Assembly (NCBI GenBank): GCA_021413735.1
Contig: JAIOPV010000062.1
Span: 1-34,363, forward strand
DNA from: Planctomycetota bacterium
GTDB lineage: Bacteria; Planctomycetota; Planctomycetia; Gemmatales; Gemmataceae
Direction: 5' to 3'
Length of the DNA: 34,363 nt
Made by a program: the position numbers and the translations under genes. Under the pieces are notes generated by a model. It was given only the letters and a program-made list of their open reading frames with translations. It had not been told where the DNA came from and searched no databases. Below, one piece after another: positions 6,224 to 14,705 of this stretch (position 1 is its first letter; the number at the start of each line of letters is the position of its first letter).

Positions 6224-7795
6224 TCACTGGATGAGGATGTTGTCGCCTGTCCCGCCGTCGAGAATGTCCTGACCCAGACCACCGATCAGCTCGTCGTCAC
6301 CGGCTCCACCGAGAAGCGTGTCGTTGCCTCCCCCGCCAAGGAGGATGTCAGCTCCGTCGCCGCCGTCCGCCACGATGACGCTCGCCGACAGGTTCGAGGC
6401 GTCGATCACGTCGTCGCCCGCCAGCCCGTTCAGCGCCAGTCGGTCCGTTGTCTCAGCCCCGGTGATGTTGATCTGTGCGGTCAGACCGACCACAGTGGCA
6501 CCACTCGCATCGCCGGTCGCAACGATCGTGTCGTCGCCGTTGGTGCCGTTGACGATGACGGTATCCACCTGGCCGTCTCCGGCGCCATTCGATCCCAGGT
6601 TCAGATTCACCGCGGTGACGTCGGTGCCGCGGAGGTCATTAACGGTGATCTTGTCGGCTCCGCCCAAAGCGGCGAAGTTGACCTGTTCCACACCATTCGC
6701 GTCCATCGTGATGTTGGCGACATCGCGGGTGAAACGCAGGCGGCTACCGTTGGCCGAGATGTCGATGTTCTCGTTGATGTTCGCGCCGTTGAACTGCATC
6801 GTGTCGGTGCCGTCCTGGCCCTCGATGGTGTCGCTACCGTCGCCCGGGTTCCACACGAACGTGTCATCGCCGGTACCCATCAGAGCCACGTCGTTGCCAC
6901 GCCCACCGTTGATAGTGTCGTTACCGTCGCCACCAATTAGCGTGTCTTGTCCGTCGCCACCGGTGATGGTGTCGTTGCCAGTGCCACCATCGACGGTGAT
7001 CTTGATGAGAGCCGCCAACCCGTTGCCTGCGGTGAAGGTGTCGTTCCCGCCATTCATGTTGACGACGAGATTCTCGCTGGTGCCGATGTCGAGCGAGAAC
7101 GGTGCCGGATTAACGCGGTCGAATCGCACACGGGTGCCGTTCGCGGTGACCGTGAACTGCTCGTCGCCGTTGCCGCCATTCACCTCAACGGTATCGTTGC
7201 CGGTTCCGCCCTCGTTCAGGTCGGTGCCCTCTCCGGGGTTCCAGATCATCCGGTCGTCGCCCGCCTCGCCGAATACCTGGTCATCGCCGGTGCCTCCAGT
7301 GAGGGCATCGTTTCCGGCCCCACCGAACAGGAAGTCCACGCCCCCCTTGCCGAGAAGGGTGTCGTTCCCCGCCTGGCCGAAGAGCAGATCCGCCCCGGAA
7401 CCGCCCGTGAGAACGTCGTTCCCGGCCCCACCGAAGAGATTTGCTTTCGGCAACGCGCCGTTCGTTTCGCTCAGTGAGATCGTGTCGTTCCCGCCTTGGC
7501 CGAACACCGAGATCGTCGTGGTGTTCGCCACGGTCGGGGTACCGCCCATGACCTTCACTGCGCCGCCGTTGACCTGAATCGCGCCAGCCGCGTTGCGGCT
7601 AATGGTGATCGTGTTGTCCAGGCTGTCGCCGAATACCGTGAGCGTACCGAGTGCGAACGTTGCGTATACCGCCGGCATCTCTCGGGTCTCGAGTGAGTGA
7701 ACGGATGGGCTGAACCGGTTGGTCCGGGATGCAGCAACCCGATTCGTTCGACGGCGGGCACCGCGTAGCATGGCCTCAAACATCGCCTTCAACAT
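6224..7795 (-). CDS. RTX-type calcium-binding repeat protein
   Basis: 523 aa from ATG at 7793-7795. The frame is open to 7885, but this Met starts the basic MLKAMFEAMLRGARRR leader preceded by AGAAAGAAG. The N-terminus has the planctomycete pattern of a basic stretch followed by SLETREMPAV, seen at the start of large surface proteins. Nonapeptide GGxGxDxxx repeats occur in three blocks: about residues 100-185 (GGAGNDVLTGGSGADLLFG and onward), about 270-330 (GGTGNDTITGGDGQDTLIGG) and the C-terminal 45 residues ending DGGTGDNILIQ. These form a parallel beta-roll with bound Ca2+. Two WNPG(E/D)G(T/S)D motifs mark an internal duplication. It is probably secreted or surface-attached. No protease or lipase domain is visible. 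Confidence 0.85.
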   Translation of the reverse strand: MLKAMFEAMLRGARRRTNRVAASRTNRFSPSVHSLETREMPAVYATFALGTLTVFGDSLDNTITISRNAAGAIQVNGGAVKVMGGTPTVANTTTISVFGQGGNDTISLSETNGALPKANLFGGAGNDVLTGGSGADLLFGQAGNDTLLGKGGVDFLFGGAGNDALTGGTGDDQVFGEAGDDRMIWNPGEGTDLNEGGTGNDTVEVNGGNGDEQFTVTANGTRVRFDRVNPAPFSLDIGTSENLVVNMNGGNDTFTAGNGLAALIKITVDGGTGNDTITGGDGQDTLIGGDGNDTINGGRGNDVALMGTGDDTFVWNPGDGSDTIEGQDGTDTMQFNGANINENIDISANGSRLRFTRDVANITMDANGVEQVNFAALGGADKITVNDLRGTDVTAVNLNLGSNGAGDGQVDTVIVNGTNGDDTIVATGDASGATVVGLTAQINITGAETTDRLALNGLAGDDVIDASNLSASVIVADGGDGADILLGGGGNDTLLGGAGDDELIGGLGQDILDGGTGDNILIQ

Positions 7796-8124
7796 GACTT
7801 CTTTCTCGGAGAGGGACACGGGCGAAACGAATCTCGACGTCTCTCGGGCCGATGTGTCCCGATCAAGTCGTCGACTGTGTTGCATGGGGAAACGGACGAG
7901 AGAGACCGATCTCCGAACATTCCGAAAAAAATGTGCCGGAGATTGATCTGGGATCAGAAAGGCCGGACGACACGGCTCTTCAGTGGAGTGAGTCTGTCGG
8001 ATTGGTTCAATTGGAATACGTGGAGATGTCTTCGATCAACTCGTGAGCTGCCTAACTGTGGGATAACCTGGATGCATTCGGGGGAGTCCGAGTGGGATCC
8101 ATCGGACAGCCCCGTGGTTCGGTA
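7796..8124. other. Intergenic region without a recognised gene
   Basis: 329 bp between the RTX start and the DUF1501 stop, both on the minus strand. It must carry the RTX promoter, but no consensus -35/-10 pair could be fixed by eye. No convincing reading frame or strong hairpin is present. Confidence 0.5.
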
Positions 8125-9477
8125 TCAGACCAGTTCGGGAATCGGCGTGCCTTCACTACCCACGATGGGCACCGGCCGACCTTGGGGGCTCAACCATTGC
8201 GAATCGAGCGGGATATCGAGATGGCGGAACACGGTCGCAGCGAGGTCGGACGGGGTGATTTTGCGAGTCTTCGGCTCGCCACCCTTCGCGTCGGTGCTGC
8301 CGATCACCTGCCCCTGTCGCCCCGCCCCACCGGCAGCCAGCATCGACATCACTGGTGTCCAGTGGTTTCGCCCGGCGTCCTTCGTCATCACCGGGGAACG
8401 GCCGAACTCCCCAAGCATCAGCACGAGCGTCGATTCGAGGAGTCCACGAGCGTTCAGGTCTTCGATGAGCGTGGTCAGGGCACGGTCGATGGTGGGGAGA
8501 ATTGGCGTCAGTCCCTTCTGGATGCCGCCCCATGGCGGAACGGTGTCGCCGTGGTGATCGAAGTAGCCCCACCTTCCGCTGACCAGCACGTAGGTACTTC
8601 CCGCCTCCACGAGCCGCCGTGCGAGCAATGCCTTCTCACCGACACTGACGCGACCGTAAGCATCTCGCATTTTCTCGGGTTCCTGCGACAGATCGAACGC
8701 CGTTCGCACCTTCGGCGACACGACCATATCCAGGGCCAACTCGGTGTACTGGTCTGTCGCAGTCATCTGATGGCGAGTGTCGAGGTCGCGTTGCATGCGG
8801 TCGAACTGTTTGCGGAGAGTGGCCCGATCCTGCAGTTGTTCGACATCTATTCCGGTGGGAAGTGTCAATCGGCCGGGGAGTTCACTTCCTTTCACGGGCT
8901 CGAATGCGGTGCCCATGTGACCGGCACCCCACACGTCCGACTTCCACGAGTCCGCAAGCCCGACGAAGGCCGGCATTGCAGGGGCGTTCGGGCCGCGGAA
9001 CTTCGCCGCGACAGAACCCATTGATGGGTAGCCGCCGCCGTCCTTGCTATCGTTGCTGCGTCGAGCCAATGGGTTGCCGGCCTGCATGGTGATCGGCGTA
9101 TGATTGCTGGACGAGCAATCGACTGCGCGAAGAACGGTCAGCTTGTGGGCAAGTTTCGCCTGAAGCGGCAGGTGTTCACAGAAGCGAACACCGGGCACGC
9201 TGGTCGCGATGGTTTTGTAAGGCCCGCGGATTTCATCCGGTGCGTCTGGTTTCGGATCCCAGGTGTCGATCTGACTTGGACCACCGGAAAGCCAAAACAG
9301 GATGACCGCCCGCGTGCTGGTCGAAGCAGCACTAATGTCACGGGCTCGCAGGGTGTCTGCCAGGGTGAGACCGGCGAACCCGGCCAGCCCAGTTTGGAGA
9401 AACCAACGCCGGTTGCCGACGCGGATGAGATCGCGACCGGGCGGGAGGAGCGAGTTCGTTGTGCGTGGGGAATGCAT
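8125..9477 (-). CDS. DUF1501 protein with Tat signal (sulfatase/phosphatase-like fold)
   Basis: 450 aa from ATG at 9475-9477. The frame is open to 9582, but MHSPRTTN is the usual start of this family. A twin-arginine signal is present at residues about 22-40 (NRRWFLQTGLAGFAGL). Family motifs follow: VILFWLSGGPSQIDTWDPKP, then HTPITMQAG, GYPSMGSVAAKF, SGRWGYFDHHGD and LMLGEFGRSP with NHWTP near the C-terminus. These resemble metal-binding positions of the alkaline-phosphatase superfamily, though the enzymatic activity of DUF1501 is not established. In Planctomycetes it commonly pairs with a DUF1549/DUF1553 cytochrome-type protein; none is adjacent here, so it is a lone copy. It should be exported folded across the inner membrane. 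Confidence 0.9.
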   Translation of the reverse strand: MHSPRTTNSLLPPGRDLIRVGNRRWFLQTGLAGFAGLTLADTLRARDISAASTSTRAVILFWLSGGPSQIDTWDPKPDAPDEIRGPYKTIATSVPGVRFCEHLPLQAKLAHKLTVLRAVDCSSSNHTPITMQAGNPLARRSNDSKDGGGYPSMGSVAAKFRGPNAPAMPAFVGLADSWKSDVWGAGHMGTAFEPVKGSELPGRLTLPTGIDVEQLQDRATLRKQFDRMQRDLDTRHQMTATDQYTELALDMVVSPKVRTAFDLSQEPEKMRDAYGRVSVGEKALLARRLVEAGSTYVLVSGRWGYFDHHGDTVPPWGGIQKGLTPILPTIDRALTTLIEDLNARGLLESTLVLMLGEFGRSPVMTKDAGRNHWTPVMSMLAAGGAGRQGQVIGSTDAKGGEPKTRKITPSDLAATVFRHLDIPLDSQWLSPQGRPVPIVGSEGTPIPELV

Positions 9478-9591
9478 GACGGGTTCCAACAGGGGTAGCG
9501 GAGGCAGGCAGTTCACCCAGTATGTCCGGCACGGGGTTGGATTGCCATAAGCAAGTGGGAACAGGGAACACGGGAACTCCACGACGAAATT

Positions 9592-9841
9592 TCAGTCGAA
9601 GAGAAGGTGATGCTGGAACTCCTGATTCCCTTTCACGCCGTCCGCCTTTCGCCGGACGACCAGCGCCGCCAGGATCCATGACCTCGAAGTCCCTGGTCAG
9701 TTCGCCAGTGTCCCACACCGGCCGTGTTCGGCCTCGACGGCTTCGCGGCTGCCCGCTCGCGAGGCTGGCGTCGGGCGGCTCGGTTTGTCGAGGAACCACA
9801 TCCGCGGTAAGATCACCCTTCTCAACCTCTGTTTTCTTCAT
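9592..9841 (-). pseudogene. Frameshifted small conserved-looking gene
   Basis: ATG at 9839-9841 starts MKKTEVEKGDLTADVV..., reaching VWDTGELTRDFEV. There the coding signal moves by one base at about 9680: the next frame reads WILAALVVRRKADGVKGNQEF and ends QHHLLFD with TGA at 9592-9594. The total span of 250 nt is one base over a multiple of three. The joined protein would be about 82 aa. I recall similar short Gemmata-type proteins with an RRK-DGV-G-LEFQH tail but cannot name a function. The gene is divergent from the large kinase at 10006. A sequencing error or programmed frameshift would give the same picture. Confidence 0.5.
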
Positions 9842-10005
9842 GACTTCGCTCGATCTGCTCACGGGAGTCCGGTTCGGAATATCAGGTTGCCCGGGTCTCC
9901 GATGGTCGGAGGCCAGGACCGTTGAGCCGACAGCCCCTGAGTATCTGTCCGCGGCAGCGAATGCGGCGAGGAAGCGACGGGTGTTTTTCGAGGCCGGGGC
10001 GGGAC

Positions 10006-13000
10006 ATGAACATCAGCGACCAACCCGGGGCAGGAAAAGACCCGCTCGCATTCCTCGCCGGGGGCGGTGAGACGGGGGCACTGATCCGGGCGTTCGACTG
10101 GTCCCACACACCCCTCGGCCCCGCAGAGCAATGGCCGCAGAGTTTGCGATCCGCCCTGAGCATCGGTCTCAACTCCAACTTCCCCATCGCCCTGTATTGG
10201 GGCAGCGATCTCGTCCTGCTGTACAACGACGACTGGAGTCCCATCCCCGGTGAGAAGCATCCGTGGGTGTTGGGGCGACCCGCCCGTGAGGCGTGGCCGG
10301 AAATCTGGCACATCATCGAGCCGCTGTTCCGGCATGTGTTGGCGACCGGCGAGCCGACCCGGCAGCGGGACCAACTGCTGCCGATGAAGCGGCACGGGTT
10401 CACCGAGGAGTGTTACTTCGACTACACATTCAGTCCCGTCCGGGGCGAGGGCGGCAGGGTCGAGGGCGTGTTCAACGCCGTGGTCGAGACGACGAACCGG
10501 GTGGTCGGGGAACGTCGCCTGCGAACGCTGCGGGTGCTATCCGCCTGGGAGGCGGGAGTCGTCAAGTCCGCCGAGGACGCCTGCCGGACCGCTGCCCGGA
10601 CGCTCGCGGAGAACCCGCACGACCTGCCGTTCGCCCTTCTCTACTTACAGGACAAGGACGGCAAGTGGGTGGCGTTGGCCGGACATGCCGGCGTGGGTCG
10701 GGATACGCCGGTCAGCCCCGCCACCGTCGATCTGGATGCCCCCGACGCCCCCTGGCCGTTTCGCCGAGTGGCCGAATCCGGCAAGGCCGTTGAGGTCGAT
10801 ATTCAGACCGATCGGTTCGGTCCACTACCCGGCGGGGCGTGGCCGGAGCCGCCTCAGCGGGCCGTCGTCCTGCCGCTGTCGAGGCCGGGGAAGTCACAAC
10901 TCGCCGGGTTCGTGGTGGCCGGGGTCAGTCCCCGGCTGGCATTGAACGACGAATACCGCGGATTCCTCGACCTGCTGACCGGTCACGTCGCCACGGCCAT
11001 TGCCAACGCACGGGCCTACGAGGAGGAGAAGCGGCGGGCCGAGGCGTTGGCCGAGATCGACCGGGCGAAGACGACGTTCTTCTCGAACGTCAGCCACGAG
11101 TTCCGCACCCCGCTAACCCTGATGCTCGGCCCGGTCGAGGACTTGTTGGCACACGGCCACCCCGACCTCACCCCCGCTGCCGCGGCGCAGCTTCAGGTTG
11201 TGAACCGCAACGGGCAGCGGCTCCTGCGGTTGGTAAACTCGCTGCTCGACTTCTCCCGCATCGAGGCCGGTCGGGTCCGGGCGGCGTTCCAGCCGACCGA
11301 TCTCGCCGCGTTTACCGCCGACCTCGCCAGCAACTTCCGGTCGGCCTGTGAGCGGGCCGGTCTGCGGCTCGTCGTGAACTGCCCGCCGTTGGGCGAGCCG
11401 GTGCTCGTGGATAGGGAGATGTGGGAGAAGGTGGTTCTCAACCTGCTGTCCAACGCTTTCAAGTTCACGTTCGAGGGGGAAATCGCGGTCACGTTGCGGC
11501 GAGCTGGAACCGCCGCCGAACTCGCCGTCTGCGACACCGGCACGGGTATCCCGCCGGAAGAAATGTTGCGGCTGTTCGAGCGTTTCCACCGGATCCAGAA
11601 CGCCCGCGGGCGGACCCACGAGGGGAGTGGCATCGGGCTGGCACTGGTACAGGAATTGGTCAAACTGCATGGCGGCACGATCACCGCCGAAAGCGGCGTC
11701 GGGGCGGGGACGACGTTTACCGTGTCCCTCCCGTTGGGGTCGGCCCACCTTCCGCCCGACCAGATCGGTGAGGGCCGCACCGCCGCTCCGACCGAGACGG
11801 GGGCCGCTCCCTACGTCGAAGAAGCGATGCGGTGGCTGCCAGGCGACGGGCCGGGCGAGAACGGTCCGGAATTGTGGACGGGACAGGACCCGCCTCTCAC
11901 CCGGCCCCAATCGAACCGGGGCAGTGGCGACGTGCCCCGCGTGCTGGTGGCAGACGATAACCCCGACATGCGACAGTATGTCGCACGCCTGCTGGCCGAC
12001 CACTACCGCGTCGAGGTCGTGCCGGATGGGGCGGCGGCGTTGGCGGCGATTCGAGACCGGTCACCCGATCTGATCCTGACGGACGTGATGATGCCCCGAC
12101 TGGACGGGTTCGGGCTGCTGCGGGAACTCCGGGCCGACTCCCGCACCCGCGAAGTGCCAGTCATCCTGCTCTCGGCTCGTGCGGGCGAGGAGAGCCGGGT
12201 GGAGGGCATGGAGGCCGGGGCCGACGACTATATGGTGAAGCCGTTCAGTGCTCGCGAGTTGCTGGCCCGCGTGACGGCCTCGTTACAACTGGCCCGCCTG
12301 CGGCGGGAGGCGGGCCAATCACTGCGGGCGAGCGAGGAGCGGCTGCGGACCGCCCTGACCGCCGCCCGGATGGTGGCCTGGGAGTGGACCCCGTCCGACG
12401 GGAAGCTCCGCGTGTCCGAGAACGCCGCCGACGTATTTGGTCTGCCCGCCGGGGTCGGGTTGACCGGCATCGACCAAGGGTTGGCCCTGTTGCACCCGGA
12501 CGACATGGCCCCGTACCGGGCCACCTACCAGAAGGCGATTGACGATCGGACCGGCTACCTCACCCGTTACCGCCTGGTCCGCCCGGACGACGGGCGAGTG
12601 ATCTGGATCGAAGAGCGGGGCCATACCGTCTTCGACGGGCCCGGCGGGGGCGTGCGGCTATTCGGCGTGGCGATGGACGTGACCGCCCGCCACCAGGCCG
12701 AGGCCGATCTCGCCCGCCTGCATGCCGACGCCGAGCGGGAGCGGCGGCTGTTCGATATGGCCCTGTCGAACACGACGGACTTCAACTTCATCTTCGACCT
12801 CGACGGGCGGTTCGTATATGCCAATCGCTCCCTCCTCGCCCTGTGGGGGCGGACCGCCGGGGAGGCCATCGGCAGCAGCATGGCCGAAATTGGCTACCCG
12901 CCGAACGTGGAGGCCCAACTGCTCGGCAACATCCGGCGTGTAGTCGAGACGGGGGAGGCGGTGCGGGACGAGACGCCGTACACCAGCCCGACCGCGGCGA

Positions 13001-14247
13001 CCGGCTACTACGAGTACACCCTGGCTCCGGTGTTCAGCGCGGGCGGGGCGGTCGTCCAAATCGTCGGGTCGGCCCGCGACATCCGCGACCGGAAGCGGAC
13101 GGAGGAGGAACTGCGGCGGCTGGCCGCGGAGTTGAGGGACGCCCACCGCCGCAAAGACGAGTTCCTGGCGACTCTGGCCCACGAACTCCGCAACCCGCTG
13201 GCCCCGATCCGCAACGGACTGCAAGTCATTCGGATGGCTGGGGCGAACGGGACTGTCGAGCAAGCCCGGTCGATGATGGACCGACAACTGACGCAGTTGG
13301 TCCGCCTGGTGGACGACCTGCTGGACGTAAGCCGGGTGACGAGCGGCAAGCTCGAACTCCGCATGGGGCGTCTCGAACTACGGGCGGTGATCGACGCCGC
13401 AGTGGAGACGAGCCGACCGGCCATCGAACAGGCGGGCCACGATCTGGCCGTTGTCATACCGGACGAGCCGATCTTCATGGACGGCGACGCGACCAGACTC
13501 GCCCAAGTCGTGTCCAACCTGCTGAACAACTCGGCCAAATACACACACAAGGGCGGGCACGTCCGATTGGCAGTCAAGTGTGAGGACGGGACGGCAGTGG
13601 TGTCGGTAGCGGACGACGGGATCGGCATTCCTCCGGCCATGCTCGGCAGGGTTTTCGAGATGTTCATCCAGGTGGACCGGACCCTGGAGAAGACGACCGG
13701 CGGGCTGGGGATCGGACTTTCACTGGTGAAGGGGCTGGTCGAGAAGCACGGCGGGACCATTGAGGCCCGGAGTGAAGGAGAAGGCAAAGGGAGCGAGTTC
13801 ATCGTCCGCCTGCCGGTGGTGGTCACGGTCAGCGGGGAAGACGCAAACGGGCGGGCGGGTGAGGTTGTGCCGGCCGGCCCTCGCCGCATTCTCGTCGTGG
13901 ACGACAACGTGGACGCCGCGGACTCGATGGGCCAACTGCTGGAGATGCTGGGGAACGAGGTCCGCACCGCACACGATGGGGAGGCCGGGATCAGGGCGGC
14001 AGAGGCGTTCCGCCCCGCCGTCGTTCTGATGGACATCGGTATGCCAAAGATGAACGGCTATGAGGCGTGCCGCCGCATTCGTGAGCAACCGTGGGGCAAG
14101 GACATGGTGCTGGTGGCCCTGACCGGCTGGGGCCAAGAGGATGACCGGCAGAAGAGTGCGGACGCCGGGTTCGACCACCACTTGGTCAAACCGGTTGAAA
14201 CTGCCGCTCTGATGAAACTGCTGGCCGGGTTGGAGGCGACGGCGTGA
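10006..14247 (+). CDS. Double hybrid histidine kinase (PAS-GAF-HK-REC-PAS-PAS-HK-REC)
   Basis: 1413 aa from ATG 10006; the 28 upstream in-frame residues are not protein-like. Domains in order: PAS-like (about 20-150, beginning FDWSHTPLGP), GAF (175-335), HisKA with H364 (NVSHEFRTP), HATPase_c (465-581), receiver with phospho-acceptor D693 (LTDVMMP) and K in MVKPF, two PAS domains (775-895 and 912-1030), a second HisKA with H1059 (LAHELRNPLAP), a second HATPase_c (1160-1275, GLGIGLSLVKG) and a C-terminal receiver with D1343 (LMDIGMP). No membrane segment is visible, so it is a cytosolic sensor. Two complete kinase cores in one chain suggest fusion of two hybrid kinases. The C-terminal HK-REC module closely resembles that of the kinase at 17150. 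No HPt domain is visible, so the downstream acceptor is unknown. Confidence 0.93.
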   Translation: MNISDQPGAGKDPLAFLAGGGETGALIRAFDWSHTPLGPAEQWPQSLRSALSIGLNSNFPIALYWGSDLVLLYNDDWSPIPGEKHPWVLGRPAREAWPEIWHIIEPLFRHVLATGEPTRQRDQLLPMKRHGFTEECYFDYTFSPVRGEGGRVEGVFNAVVETTNRVVGERRLRTLRVLSAWEAGVVKSAEDACRTAARTLAENPHDLPFALLYLQDKDGKWVALAGHAGVGRDTPVSPATVDLDAPDAPWPFRRVAESGKAVEVDIQTDRFGPLPGGAWPEPPQRAVVLPLSRPGKSQLAGFVVAGVSPRLALNDEYRGFLDLLTGHVATAIANARAYEEEKRRAEALAEIDRAKTTFFSNVSHEFRTPLTLMLGPVEDLLAHGHPDLTPAAAAQLQVVNRNGQRLLRLVNSLLDFSRIEAGRVRAAFQPTDLAAFTADLASNFRSACERAGLRLVVNCPPLGEPVLVDREMWEKVVLNLLSNAFKFTFEGEIAVTLRRAGTAAELAVCDTGTGIPPEEMLRLFERFHRIQNARGRTHEGSGIGLALVQELVKLHGGTITAESGVGAGTTFTVSLPLGSAHLPPDQIGEGRTAAPTETGAAPYVEEAMRWLPGDGPGENGPELWTGQDPPLTRPQSNRGSGDVPRVLVADDNPDMRQYVARLLADHYRVEVVPDGAAALAAIRDRSPDLILTDVMMPRLDGFGLLRELRADSRTREVPVILLSARAGEESRVEGMEAGADDYMVKPFSARELLARVTASLQLARLRREAGQSLRASEERLRTALTAARMVAWEWTPSDGKLRVSENAADVFGLPAGVGLTGIDQGLALLHPDDMAPYRATYQKAIDDRTGYLTRYRLVRPDDGRVIWIEERGHTVFDGPGGGVRLFGVAMDVTARHQAEADLARLHADAERERRLFDMALSNTTDFNFIFDLDGRFVYANRSLLALWGRTAGEAIGSSMAEIGYPPNVEAQLLGNIRRVVETGEAVRDETPYTSPTAATGYYEYTLAPVFSAGGAVVQIVGSARDIRDRKRTEEELRRLAAELRDAHRRKDEFLATLAHELRNPLAPIRNGLQVIRMAGANGTVEQARSMMDRQLTQLVRLVDDLLDVSRVTSGKLELRMGRLELRAVIDAAVETSRPAIEQAGHDLAVVIPDEPIFMDGDATRLAQVVSNLLNNSAKYTHKGGHVRLAVKCEDGTAVVSVADDGIGIPPAMLGRVFEMFIQVDRTLEKTTGGLGIGLSLVKGLVEKHGGTIEARSEGEGKGSEFIVRLPVVVTVSGEDANGRAGEVVPAGPRRILVVDDNVDAADSMGQLLEMLGNEVRTAHDGEAGIRAAEAFRPAVVLMDIGMPKMNGYEACRRIREQPWGKDMVLVALTGWGQEDDRQKSADAGFDHHLVKPVETAALMKLLAGLEATA

Positions 14248-14289
14248 TCGACCGTCCCACGCAAGCCTCCCAGCATCAGGTTACTCCAC

Positions 14290-14442
14290 GCGGTTTTGAA
14301 CAAGGAAATTGCAATCCGCCTTGAGTTGAGTGTCAAGACGGTCGAGACGTACCGAGCCAGGGCGATGCAGAAGCTTGGCTTGAGTGGTTGTGCCGACCTT
14401 GTTCGTTTCGTAATCCAACAGGGTTGGCTCAAAGACGTGTGA
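14290..14442 (+). pseudogene. Remnant of a FixJ/NarL-type response regulator (HTH end only)
   Basis: The frame ending TGA at 14440-14442 reads [20 protein letters not shown], then [10 protein letters not shown]...ADLVRF and a QQGWL-type tail. This is the C-terminal LuxR/FixJ DNA-binding helix-turn-helix almost complete from the recognition helices onward. No start codon, receiver domain or linker precedes it; upstream is the tail of the big kinase and 42 bp of unrelated sequence. It is therefore the 3' stub of a deleted regulator gene. It lies directly behind a hybrid kinase, where a partner regulator would be expected. Confidence 0.75.
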
Positions 14443-14492
14443 GGCCCGCGTCTCACTTCTTCCACCCCGACGCCGACCCGACCCGGCCGGCG

Positions 14493-14624
14493 CAGGGCGG
14501 TCTCGGCATCGGGTCCGCCGTCGTCAAAGGGCTGACGGAATCGCACGGTCGCCGCCCGGCGGAGGTTGCGTTCGATCGCCACTTGGTCAAACCCGTTACG
14601 CCGCTGTCGTCATGCTCTCCGTGA
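14493..14624 (+). pseudogene. Remnant of a hybrid histidine kinase (ATPase end joined to receiver end)
   Basis: One frame reads QGGLGIGSAVVKGLTESHG, the G2 box of a HATPase_c domain, followed within about ten residues by AFDRHLVKPVTP, the last loop of a receiver domain (compare GFDHHLVKPV in the kinase at 10006). About 130 residues that normally separate these motifs are missing. It is a deletion product of a fourth kinase of the same group, ending at 14624. With the FixJ stub it shows that the gap between the two kinases is a decayed signalling gene set. Confidence 0.7.
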
Positions 14625-14705
14625 ACGGGAGTCGCGATAAACGGTATCGAGGGTCGAGGTCAGCACAACAGCCGTCGCTGCCCAGACACTCAGGAAGGTG
14701 AATCC

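Noticed and set aside
5954-7577. Long plus-strand frames (328 and 419 aa) opposite the RTX gene
   Set aside because: They are antisense shadows produced by the GC-rich repeated codons of the RTX repeats; their Pro/Ser/Val-rich sequences have no domain features.
8086-8107. Hairpin after the DUF1501 gene as terminator
   Set aside because: Only 6 bp of stem with a 10-nt loop and no T-run.
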